From Seiridium cupressi (Eukaryota > Ascomycota > Sordariomycetes > Amphisphaeriales > Sporocadaceae): 64,000 nt of DNA. The notes beneath the pieces are model-generated. The model had not been told where the DNA came from. It ran no database searches and saw only the letters and a program-made list of their open reading frames with translations. The stretch covers positions 124,001 through 188,000 of the forward strand of contig JARVKI010000011.1 of the NCBI GenBank assembly GCA_036674765.1, written 5' to 3'. This document shows, piece after piece, positions 22,224 to 33,568 of this stretch (position 1 is its first letter; every line of letters starts with the position of its first letter). Made by a program: the position numbers and the translations under genes.

Positions 22224-24367
22224 CAGGACATAGTTGTGCTTTAAGTTGGAAAGGATGATGGCCGGAGAGATACCCTTTGCTTTCGAACCCCTGGTTTTGC
22301 TTGGGCTAGCCGTTTGTATTGAGCTTACAAATGCTACCATTGCTGTTGCTGTGAATAAAATCACCTTATTAGTATGCTTAAATATGAAATGAGGGCGGAA
22401 TTGGCGGAACTAGCGAAATTGTCGACTGTAATTAATTCAGACCTCGTATGTAATAAAATACAGGCGGCTGAACATGGTAGTCCAGCAGGGTCTCTTTCCA
22501 ACACCACATGACGCCTATCGTAATTCTATACTCCATGGCACCTTTTCTTCTCGACCAGGTCGGGCCTACAACCAAGTCTAAGCCCCGCTAATGGATTACT
22601 TGCATTTGCTAGCCGCCTTTGAAACCCACTCCAAGTTCATTAAGAGCTACGTACCTCAAACTCGTCTTAATTTTACACTGGCCGTCTCTTAACTACTATG
22701 CCTACACTACTGTAATCCCATCGCCTTCACTCCAATACACTTTCGCCCCTCCTTTTTCGTACCTTGGAGGATTCGTCGAATGATCTCTGTATTTTGGCAT
22801 CTGCGGCTTTTGCTACATGTATGTACGCGAAACTGTGGCCTGAAACCTTCCGTATACTACTAATCACATAGGACTTAGTATATCGTTCGGTACATTTTAA
22901 GTCGCCAGACGCGTAAGCATGTTTTCTGAGGCCACCCGCATTATCCAACATGACCGCGGGAAACGGCTTGTATTTATATATGGTAGACCATGTTGAAAGT
23001 GGATCAGTGTATGGATCCTGAGGAAAAGTCTGAGTTGCAGCATGAGTGACACGAGTTTGTTTTTGTACATAGTATTTGAAGATTCTCCCATCGTCGAAAA
23101 TAATACCACCAAGTGAGTTGATGAGGGGGTTATGAATCCCACGCAGTTTGCCGTAGTCGGATTCAAATCCAGGAGTGATGTCTTTTGGGCATGTAAGCTC
23201 CCATTGACGACTTGCACAGCGTTGCTTTCAATATTTACCACCGCCCAGCACAAGGTAATTGGCTGACCACTTCCCAACGACAGCGTCGTGGGAGAGAGCA
23301 AATTGAAAGTAGCTGCGAGTGTAAAAAGTTGCCGCCTGTGAGTGTGAGGACTGTTCACTTCGAAGGAACTTTTTATCGAAAATTTATCGCGCGCACCAGA
23401 GTTGTTCTATCTCCTAAGGAGGGAGTCTCGAAAGCGCCACTAGTTCTAGGAGGCCATGGGGTCATCTCCCATCATCGCCGCGGGAGATGACGACAGCCAC
23501 GGTGCGTCTATTATAGCCACCGGATAATATAATAGATGATCAGTGCCTTGTCGACGCAAAATGCCACATCGGAAGCGCGGGTAGTTTATGAAGGAATAAT
23601 AGACACACTTGTAGGAGAGAAAGATCGATATAACGCTCGGGAAGTTGTTGCGAATCTGAGGGACACTGCCATAACCTCACTAGTAGACTGTTCAACATAG
23701 ATAAACACGTTTATATTGTGAATTGAGATGCTGCGCCGTATAGTGTAGTGTCGGATTAATCGAGTACATCTACCAAACAGCATGTTGATCGAATGGAATC
23801 ATTGCAGTGTCAACTTCCATTTTTATGTTCATCAACTAGCACATAAGCCAGGTCAGACTCCGACCAGGCGCGGGCTCATGGGTAGTAGTCCTAAGGTGTG
23901 GATGCGGCTCAGGTTCAGTGTTGTTGGTGGGCATGGGCACTGCTGTGCTTCCCCAGGTACGGTGTACTCATGGCCCAAGAGCTCATCAAGGTTAATAAGC
24001 ACGCCAATGGCAACGTCAAGCGGGTTCCCGATTCCCTGCAGCGATCCCTGTCGGCTTAGGCTATTTCATACATAGCTCGGAAGCCACGGGCGGCTCCACG
24101 CAGAGAACTGACGTGAATAATTTCCGATCCAGCCCTTTGCGAATGCCATGTCAACACGAGCTTTTGTGGAATCTCCTGCTGAATCATTGGCTTTTGCGCA
24201 TCGTGTCTACTTTGCGGCGTTCGTTCGCTCGCCTCGCCTCCCCTTTCCTTGCGCCTTAGATTGGGGTGCTATTCTTCAAGCAACGCTCCTTCTGCTTGAA
24301 ACGCATCTTTGTCAAGGCTACATTACATCTTTCCCCTGCTGAGGCTCGGTGAGAGCAGACTTGCGCC
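22224..24367. other. Gene-poor stretch upstream of MCD4
   Basis: About 2.1 kb. A minus-strand frame at 22897-23358 (starting MNSPHTHRRQLF) is open for 153 codons, but its composition does not look like a conserved protein. AT-rich patches lie near 22370-22460. No repeat or RNA gene was recognised. The last few hundred bases should be the MCD4 promoter. Confidence 0.4.
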
Positions 24368-27300
24368 ATGGCAACCGTCAATCGCTTTACTTTCCTGGCC
24401 ATAGCCATGGTCTTTCATCTTGTATATATTTACTCCATATTCGACATTTACTTCGTCAGCCCCATAGTCTCTGGCATGAGCCTTTTGCAACTAGATCGTC
24501 CTGAAGGAACAAAAGCGCCCGCGGACCGTCTAGTTCTCTTTGTCGGTACGCATCTCCTGTCTGCGCTCAACACTGCTTCCATGATGCTAATTGATTCAAG
24601 GCGATGGTCTCCGCGCCGACAAGGCTTTCCAGTCTTTTCCCGACCCCACGCCGAAATCCGAAGATGATGATTTGACCCCACGACCCCTCGCGCCGTTCCT
24701 GCGTTCGCGCATTCTGGAGCATGGCACTTTCGGTGTCTCTCATACTCGAGTTCCTACTGAATCGCGACCGGGACACGTTGCACTCATTGCTGGCTTATAC
24801 GAGGATGTTTCTGCGGTTGCGACAGGGTGGAAACTGAACCCCGTCAATTTTGACAGTGTCTTCAATCGAAGCAGGCATACATGGAGCTGGGGCAGTCCAG
24901 ATATTCTGCCTATGTTCGAGATAGGTGCCACGCCTGGTCGCATTGATGCCTATTGTTACGATGCTGAATTCGAGGATTTCACCGCGGACGCCGTCCACCT
25001 GGACCACTGGGTTTTCGACCATGTGAAGGAGCTGTTCGCGGAAGCCGAGAGGAACCAGACCCTAAACCACGCCTTGAAGCAAGACAAGATTGTGTTCTTC
25101 TTACACCTGTTAGGCTTGGACACGACCGGCCACGGGTTCAGGCCATATTCGAAAGAGTACTTGAACAACATCAAAGTGGTAGATCAGGGTGTCAAGGAGA
25201 TCTCTGAGCTGATCAACACTTTCTACGGAGACGACAGGACTGCCTTTGTTTTCACGGCGGACCATGGTATGAGCGACTGGGGAAGCCATGGAGATGGCCA
25301 TCCTGACAATACACGGACCCCGCTGATCACCTGGGGCTCCGGAGTTGCAAAACCAGTGCTTCACGCAGACTCAATCGCCCCTGGCCACGATGACTACTCT
25401 GCCGACTGGAATCTCGATCAAGTCAAGAGACATGATGTTTCACAGGCCGATGTAGCAGCGCTCATGGCCTACTTGGTGGGTGTCGAGTTTCCCGCCAATT
25501 CCGTTGGAGAGCTTCCTCTTTCTTATTTGTCTGCGGATATTTCTGAAAAGTCGGAAGCGTTCTTGGTCAATGCGCGAGAGATACTGGAGATGTATCAAGT
25601 GAAAGAGATTGCCAAGAAAGCAACCCAGCTGAGATACAAGCCTTACCATCCGCTAAGTGCTGGCCCTGAAGAACGGTTGCAGGTTATTCGCGACTTGATC
25701 AAGGCCGGGAATCATGAGGAGGCTATCGAAGAAACAGCAGTCCTGATCAAACTTGGCCTCGAAGGCTTAAGGTATCTTCAGACATATGACTGGCTTTTTC
25801 TAAGAGCTTTGATCACAATCGGATATCTTGGCTGGATGGCCTTTGCAGTCACTACCGTCATTGACTTGCACGTGTTGCAAGGGTCGACCGAGGCCCAGCG
25901 CAGTCTGGTTGGCGTGGTATCGTTCTCGTCGGTCCTGGTTATCCTTTACGCCTCGTTCATAGCCTCGCATTCCCCAGCCACGTACTATGCGTATGCGTTC
26001 TTCCCTGTCTTCTTTTGGGAAGAGGTTTTTGCACGCAGGCGCAGTTTGATCAAGGGACGCCAAGCTTTATTTGGTCATGTCCAGTCGGGAGCGAAGATGG
26101 TGAACTTGATTCTAAGCTCAATATCTTATCTCGGGATAATCGAGTCATTGGTCGGTGCCCCCAAAGGGTAATACTCGATGTTTAAGCTAACCAACACGTG
26201 TGCAGGCTCTTGGATATATTCATCGTGAGATTCTAACAGTTCTTTTCGGCGTGGGATCCCTTTACCCGGGCGTTCTGGGAATTTCGTTCCTCAAAGATCA
26301 TGCTGTGCTCTCTGCTACGTGGTCTGTCTCCTGCTTGGTAATGAGCACGTTCACTCTTTTGCCCGCAATGAAGACTGAAGATCTCACTCTGATGTAAGTC
26401 GTGCTCGACCACATCGCCTATTCAGCTACTAACAACAACCCTAGCCTAATCGGTGGGGCTCTCATGGTTGCAGTCGGCCTTGTATATTTGATCTTCGAGG
26501 AGAGACTTCTCGCAGATTTCTCGAGCCCATCGACACCCAATGCACAAAGAAGGGAGAACAAGCTGTCCAGAGCTCTGATTGGAATTCAGGTAAGTCCTCG
26601 CACTTTGGGCTTGGTAGCTTAGTCGCTCATTCGCATCAGATCGGGCTCATCGTGCTCGCGATGTATGTGACGCGCTCCAGCGTGTTATCACTGCAAGCAA
26701 GAGCAGGTGTACCTCGTGGAAACCTTATCGTTGGATGGATCACGCTGGTTGCATCACTTCTCATGCCACTGGCTCACAGGCTTCAGCCCAACAGACATTA
26801 TCTTCACCGGCTATTGGTCATATTCTTGACCTTTGCACCCACTTTCGTGATTCTTACAATATCGTACGAGGGGGTGTTCTACTTTGCCTACTGCGTCACG
26901 CTGCTCACGTGGGTGCGGCTGGAGCATTACGGTCAAAAGTTCTTGTCGCCTGCTTCAGAGAAAGAGGCCACCAACGGTGTCAAGCGATATCCTGCTGCGT
27001 CAATCACCTCGCAGTTCCGGCCGTTGAGGCTTTCAGATACACGCGTGGCACTGTTCTTTTTCATTCTCCTCCAATCAGCATTCTTCAGCACAGGCAATGT
27101 TGCATCAGTGTCGTCATTCAGCTTAGAAAGCGTGTGCAGACTCATCCCAGTCTTTGACCCCTTTTCCCAGGGTGCACTTCTCATACTCAAAATCATGGTC
27201 CCATTTGCCCTCATTTCAGCAAATCTCGGCATTTTGAACAAACGGCTAGGCGTGGCGCCTTCAGCCCTGTTCATGGTGGCCATGGCTCTCAGCGATGTTC

Positions 27301-27587
27301 TGACACTGTACTTCTTCTGGGTTGTCAAAGATGAAGGGTCATGGCTCGAGATTGGATCGACAATCAGCCACTTTGCGATTGCGAGTCTGTTGTGTGTGTT
27401 TGTGGCCGCGCTCGAGGGTGTGAGTGCAGTTTTCATCTCGGGGGTCGACGTGGAAAATGATACCCACAAGCCGGCGGCAGAAGTAAAAAGCAACGGAGCC
27501 GCTATGGATGCGGTAGCCGATTTGGTAGTAGGAGAGACACGGGAAGCATCGAAAGAGAAAAGCATAGCAAGCAGCGATGGAACATAA
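24368..27587 (+). CDS. MCD4: GPI ethanolamine-phosphate transferase 1 (MCD4/PIG-N)
   Basis: Five exons, 24368-24545, 24601-26150, 26206-26393, 26445-26589 and 26640-27587, give 1,002 aa. Phases are consistent throughout. The donor at 26151 (GTCGGT) is weak, but it is the only phase-0 choice that keeps the frame, and a GCTAACC branch site follows. An N-terminal signal anchor (about 8-30) is followed by a luminal alkaline-phosphatase-fold domain. It carries the probable nucleophile Thr112 in VPTESRPGH, Asp233/His237 in LDTTGHG, and Asp280/His281 in FTADHGMSDWGSHGDGH. Ten or more membrane segments fill the C-terminal half. The enzyme adds ethanolamine phosphate to the first mannose of the GPI precursor in the ER membrane and is essential in yeast. 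Length fits other filamentous-fungal orthologues. Confidence 0.95.
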
Positions 27588-29719
27588 AATAACACGCGGA
27601 AAGGATAGGAACCAATGATATGGCATTGCCAAGACTACCGGCTCTCCCTCCATCAAACCCATGAAGTCTTACTTTATTTTGAATAACCAAGATTCATGAT
27701 TGCGACGCATTCTCTGATCTGATGTGACAACGTTCAGCAAGCTGCTGGCAAATCGCAAGCTGTTCATCTACTATGGCAAGATGGCAGACCTATCTATTTC
27801 CCATGCCGCGTTGGCTGAGCCGATCCTGTCTCGTCTGTACATCGCCTAAGATTACCCCTGGCCAGGTTCGAGCTAAGCTACAATACCACACGCCATACTA
27901 GCGTATCAATTGGCTGCGCTGTACATTGCTTAAATCGACTCCAGCAACAGGATCGGGTACCTTGAGAGCTGCCTCGGCATCTTCCCCAGATTTTGACATC
28001 TGCCCCTCCCCCGCCATGTTATCCCTAGTCTAGCATGCCTGGGCACAGAGATGGATCGTGCCTTTCCGCCGGGTCGACCTGTTAGAACGTGACCATACCA
28101 AACATAGGCCTGGAACCGTACCGCCGAAATCACATCGCGACCACGGGCGTCCACGGAGGAACCATGTTCGACCAACAGTAGGGCATGTGGCACACTCTGA
28201 GGATCATGGTGAACCTGGTTCTCGTCAATGCGCGCATTGTCCCAAATGTAACGCAATGTGCCAGTTAATACGGCAATTCAGCAGGCGTGCACAGGCGGCC
28301 ACTACTTGCTAGTGGAGTGCCTTGGACTGCAAGCCAAAGGGATAAGCCTCACTTTGGCCGTGGCTCAAAATTGGTTTCTGCTTACAGGAAACAGCCATCA
28401 ACCAGGATTCAACGACCTTGTCAAGATCTTGCGCCCAAGAGCCAGGAGCCATGTCAGCTTGCATGTCATCACACAGCGCCGACTTGAGAAGACATAGACG
28501 ACCGTCGTCATCGACCTTGAAGATCGCCTGGAAGATCTCCAGAATGCCACAAGCCTCTATCCGGATACGAAGCACAGCCTGCACGTATGTGCGCTGAAAT
28601 GTGTCTGCGCCGCATTTCTGGGGAAAGCTCCAGCCCAAAGTATCAAGCAATAGCATGTAGCGGAGTGCATTTCCTGAACAGGCTCGCTACCCCATACTTT
28701 TCAACGCTTGGATGCATGTATGCATCCTCCAGCACGCAGTGTCTGCAGCTAGACTAATGAACGGGATTGGAGTCACCTATCGGGTGGTTGGAGGGGGCTC
28801 GGCCGGTTGGAAGCGTGAGGTGCGTGCGGATATTGCCGCATCACATGCCTTCACTTTCCCAATCGTGCCGTGGACCTGGAGCCTGCAGCGAGTGCAGCAC
28901 GCGCAGCATCAAGAACCCAACAAGCTCCACAGAATAAGTTTATCCCGTCGCAGCTATTACGAATTTGGTCTTGCTGAATCAAAGTAGATGAAGATCTGCA
29001 GACATCGGACGGTCTACAACTCGACGTGTTCCTGCTTCGCCGGAGATCATAGTCACGTTTCGCGAAGGCGGCTAAGACTCAGTCGTATGATATATTTCTT
29101 GGGAACGCCGGAGAGCTCCCCACTTCAACTGACCCTGTAGCAAGGCTTCTCTGAATGCTAGGTCTGCTTGCCCTTTGGGACAAAGCAGCTGGACGTTTTA
29201 CCTGATTCTGAGTTCTGAGGTCCAGCAATAATAGCCCACATCGCAGACTGACAGTTCGTTCCGTTCCGCCCCCCGCGCATACGTCAAAATTAGGGGTGAA
29301 ATGAAAAGCGGTCTTTTTTCAGATATACACCGTACGCTCGAGATCCACCCCGATATCTTACCTTATCTCAGTCGACAGGCAAGAAGAAATAGAAGGCGCT
29401 GTAACGGTTGCGCATTGGTCAGCAGCAAATTCTGAGGCTAAGTGTAACGGCGCACGGGAGTCTATTAACAAAGTGCCGGGGATTCCGTGGTTCGCAGGCG
29501 GTGCGCCAGAGCCTTTCTTTTGAACGGGGGGCGGGACTCGTTCCTCGAGCACCAAACCTTGCTTGCTGCTGCAGCAGCACAAGGGGGCCTGAAGTTAGTG
29601 CTGTGTATCCCCAAGGCCGTCACCACAAGGACTCGGCACCCACGCCCTACCGTCCTTCTACTCTCAAACCTTCTAGCCCGACGACATCCTCATTCCTCCT
29701 CAACGAGCACCGGACCAAG
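27588..29719. other. Gene-poor stretch downstream of MCD4
   Basis: About 2.1 kb. The minus strand at 27930-28656 carries protein-like but broken frames, described separately. The rest shows no gene. The right end is the promoter and leader of the Zn2Cys6 regulator. Confidence 0.4.
27930..28656 (-). pseudogene. Possible decayed gene, weak ankyrin-like segment
   Basis: Two minus-strand frames without proper ends. Frame 28656-28309 (116 codons) contains ordered-looking protein (QAIFKVDDDGRLCLLKSALC). Frame 28256-27930 has no ATG start and includes LLLVEHGSSVDARGRD, which resembles one ankyrin repeat helix-turn. The frames between them contain stops and I could not find introns that join them. 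It may be a relic, or chance. Low confidence. Confidence 0.2.
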
Positions 29720-32700
29720 ATGGAGGTCGACCCGTCGACGGCGAACGGCACCAAACAACACTCGAATTCGCCGGTGCAGCAGCAGACTGGTGGAGGGGAT
29801 GTGGACGGCACGCAGGCGCCCGGCGCGACAACGTCCGCGCAGAATGCTCAGAACCAGCCCAGCTTTCGAAGGTGTGCAACAAATCTACTCGAGTCTGAGG
29901 GTGAATTATTTTTGCTGACGTTTTGATCTTGTGAGAAGACAACGTGCATCACGAGCATGCGAGGTACGTGCCTTTTTACACTTTCAACCACTCGGTTCAA
30001 GCTGCTTCTGCCAGTTCCCCAGCTCTCTTTGTGCCTCGGCACCTCGGTCTACCCTCGTTTTTGCTCGCTGTGTCGCATCGCAATCGCACCCTTCCCGCGG
30101 AACTGAGCTGACACCTTTTGCTCTTTTTAGACTTGCCATGCCAGAAAGGTATGCAACACTATCTGAATTCTGAAATCAACATAGCACCCCGAGATGTGAC
30201 GCAATTCCTGCCGCCTGTACCTGCACTGCTTGCCTGTAGCCCACGTCGCCCGTTTTAGTTCCAGTCCGCTTCACCATTGTCCAAGAATCACGAACACGAA
30301 CATGCTTCGAACCAAGTACAAGAAACAATGGGTATGGACGTGTGGAAGCGCTGGCACTCAGGGGAACAAGCTCAGGCAAATACTTTCGTGCCATCTGACG
30401 ACGCGATCAGTCGTTGGTCACGCAACTCAGCCTCCATCTGACACTGCTCTTGGGGATTGGTATCGCAAGCTCGCGATCGTGAAAGGATATTGAAAAGTGA
30501 TTTCATATCTTTGATGGCGCATACAGTGTCCGAACACAGTGAAACGCAGTGGGCTGCGTTGCAAGCATGACATCATGCAAAGGCAGGAGGAGCTGCATCA
30601 CCTTGTCCATGATCTTGCACGTGAACGTCGCGGATGTTGTTTTGTTGACAGTCTGCGTTACAGGTCCGTTGCGATGCTGCTAGCCTCGGTGTACCATGTG
30701 AGTAGGCTGGATGTTCTCCAGAGTGCCCCAGTTTGGAGGAAATTGTTCTTTGTTGCATGCTGCGTCACGAGTCGAGCCGCTGACATCTCGTCATACAGGT
30801 ACAAACTGCGTCGCCTTCCAAATAGAATGCAAAATTCCTGCTCCCAAAAGAAAGAAGCCTGCCGGAACAAACGGCAGAGACTCGGATAGGTATGTACCAA
30901 AGACAACTAAGAGGCGAGCTCCGAGTTAACCTACATACTATAGCGAACGTGGCGATGTGACCGAGGATCGCTCTCCTGCCCCGGTGAGCGCGCAGTCCAC
31001 CACTTTTCCGGCAAGGCCAGCAGTATACCATTCTTCCGAAGGCACACCTGCGACGACATTGACAGAAGCGCAAGCAAGGAAAGAAGAAGTTGATAACAGT
31101 ACCTTTGTGGACATTGTAATGAAACCAAAGTTCACCAGAGCGCCCATCACCGAAGCTGGCAGGGTTGCATTCCTTGGCGAATCTTCTAATCTGACACTCT
31201 TGGTTCACGATCGCCAAGGATCGTCGGATGTCGTACATTACCCCTTGCCCGATAATGTGAGAGGATCAAGAGCAAGACTCACTGAGCTGGACAACATCGA
31301 GATCGACATTCTTCACCAAAGAGGGGCTTTCCTGCTTCCCCCACGGGCGTTGTGCGACGAGCTCATTGAAGCTTACTTTCGATGGGTTCATCCTATCGTC
31401 CCAGTGGTCAACCGGAGCCGTTTCATGAAGCAGTACAGAGACTCCAAGAATCCGCCATCTCTCCTGTTGTTGCAAGCTATACTCCTGGCCGGATCAAGAG
31501 TTTGCACTAACCCGCAGCTAATGGATGCAAATGGCTCAACTACGCCCGCCGCTCTGACCTTCTACAAAAGAGCAAAAGCACTCTACGACGCGAATTACGA
31601 AGACGATCGTGTCACAATCGTCCAGTCTCTGATATTGATGGGCTGGTATTGGGAAGGACCCGAGGACGTTACCAAGAATGTGTTCTACTGGAGCCGCGTA
31701 GCAACCATTGTTGCTCAGGGATCAGGCATGCATAGAACGGTCGAGGACTCGCAGCTCAGCAAAACGGACAAGAGACTCTGGAAACGTATCTGGTGGGTGT
31801 TGTTTACTCGTGATCGGTCCGTTGCTGTTGCCCTGGGACGTCCGGTCCACATCAACCTTGATGACTCGGATGTTGAGATGCTGACGGAGGACGATTTCAT
31901 CGAGGACGAAAGTGATTTCCCTAGTGCGTATCCGCCGGATCCCATACATGTCCAGTTCTTCCTCCAGTATGTCAAACTCTGCGAAATCATGGGCCTGGTC
32001 CTTTCACAGCAATATTCTGTGGCGTCCAAAGGTCGCCAACGAAACGCTATCGACCTCACCCACAGCGATATGACCTTGGCAGACTGGCTGCAAAACTGTC
32101 CCAAGAACGTTTACTGGGAAATGCCACGGCATCACTTCTGGAGTGCTCTTCTACATGCCAACTACTACACCACTCTATGTCTCTTGCATAGAGCCCACAT
32201 GCCGCCAAACAGCCATTATGCTAACAGGTTCCCGGACGACTCGTCATATCCTTCACGCAACATCGCGTTCCAAGCGGCTGGCATGATCACATCAATCATT
32301 GAAAACTTGTCAGCCCACGACGAGCTTCGTTTCTGCCCGGCATTCATCAACTACAGTCTCTTCTCGGCTCTGATCATGCACGTTTATCAGATGAGGTCGC
32401 CAGTCCCTTCAATTCAGCAGGTGACCCACGACAGGATTCGGACCTGCATGGCCGCGTTGAAAGAGGTGTCAAAGGTGTGGCTGGTGGGCAAAATGGTTTA
32501 CACCCTATTTGAGGCTATCCTTGGAAATAGGACGTACGAGGAGAGACTCCAGAAGGCTGCGGGCAAGCGCCATCACAAGAGGGTTCAACAGACAATGGCT
32601 CAATTAGAGCAGCACCAACAAGCACAGCAGCAGCAGCAGCAGCAGCAGCAACTGCATCAACAACAAATGCAGCAGCAGCAACAGCAACAACAACAGCAAC

Positions 32701-33568
32701 AGCAGCAGAGACCACAAGATGCGGCCAAGAGAAAGTATGATGAAATGGCAATCGACTTTAGTGTGAACACTCCAACACCACAGGAGTCCTACGAACGGTC
32801 GCGGCCGCAGACGCCGTCACATGCAAGGAACGAACCAGGACAGCAACAAATGGGGCCTCCGGGAGTAACGTCGCCTCACGGCAGGTCCGGTGATACTTTC
32901 ATGGGTGGCAGCAGTAGCCGGCCACATACGAGACCTGCAACGCCGTTCAACCCATCTTTCTCAGTGCCAGCTACCCCACCTGACCTATACTTGGTCACAA
33001 GGAACTCTCCCAATCTCTCGCAATCCATCTGGGAGAATTTCCAGCCTGATCAATTGTTCCCTGAGAATGCAGTAGTCCCTCAATTTCCGCAACTATCGCC
33101 GCCCCAGGGCAACCAAAGCCTGGACCCAAACCTCATGACGCAGTTTCAAAACCTGCCTGGAGGCACCCCGATGCAAAACCCAGCTGCTCAGCATTTCCAA
33201 CAACCCCGCGCGCCGCCTACTTCGAACAACAGAGGTCAGAGTGGAAGTCCACATCAGCAACACAATAGCAACCTATTGAATCCCAACATGGCTCACTATC
33301 AAACCCAACCGGGCAACATCTGGCAAGGGCAAGCAGTCGATGGGCTACCTGATGGACACAGCCCAAGTGATAGCTGGAGTACGGGATCTGCAGGTGGTCA
33401 GCCAGTACCCGCTACTTTGAACGTTGAGGATTGGTAAGTCCACGTATCACGGATACCATTACGCTATCAGCACTGTTAACACGTACTTGTAGGTTCCAAT
33501 TTTTCGGTATCAATGGCAACAATATAAATCTGGCAAATCTAGATATGGGACTCGGGCATCACGCATAA
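29720..33568 (+). CDS. Zn2Cys6 transcription factor, cutinase factor 1 / FarA-FarB type
   Basis: Seven exons: 29720-29871, 29939-29963, 30131-30148, 30664-30697, 30799-30889, 30944-33433 and 33493-33568. They give 961 aa with all phases matching. The zinc cluster (C58, C61, C68, C77, C80, C87; spacing C-x2-C-x6-C-x8-C-x2-C-x6-C) is built from four tiny exons, one of 18 nt, around a 515-bp intron. The spliced block reads RACETCHARK, VRCDAASLGVP, CTNCVAFQIEC, then IPAPKRKK. The fungal transcription-factor middle homology region covers about 250-500 (HPIVPVVNRSRF, RLWKRIWWVLFTRDR, ALGRPVHI). A poly-Gln tract lies near 660-695 and the C terminus is Pro/Gln-rich. Close relatives activate cutinase or fatty-acid-degradation genes. 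A second acceptor three bases upstream of exon 2 (29936) would add one Arg. Confidence 0.9.
32622..32708 (+). repeat. CAG/CAA repeat coding poly-glutamine
   Basis: Interrupted CAG/CAA run inside the Zn2Cys6 regulator. It codes about 25 Gln broken by Leu, His and Met. Such tracts are common in activation regions and often vary in length between strains. Confidence 0.85.

Noticed and set aside
22897..23358. 153-codon minus-strand frame with a signal-peptide-like start
   Set aside because: No domain, poor conservation character and AT-biased surroundings. I cannot separate it from chance.
32515..32751. Ala/Val-rich minus-strand frame
   Set aside because: It is the reverse complement of the CAG/CAA poly-glutamine tract of the Zn2Cys6 regulator.
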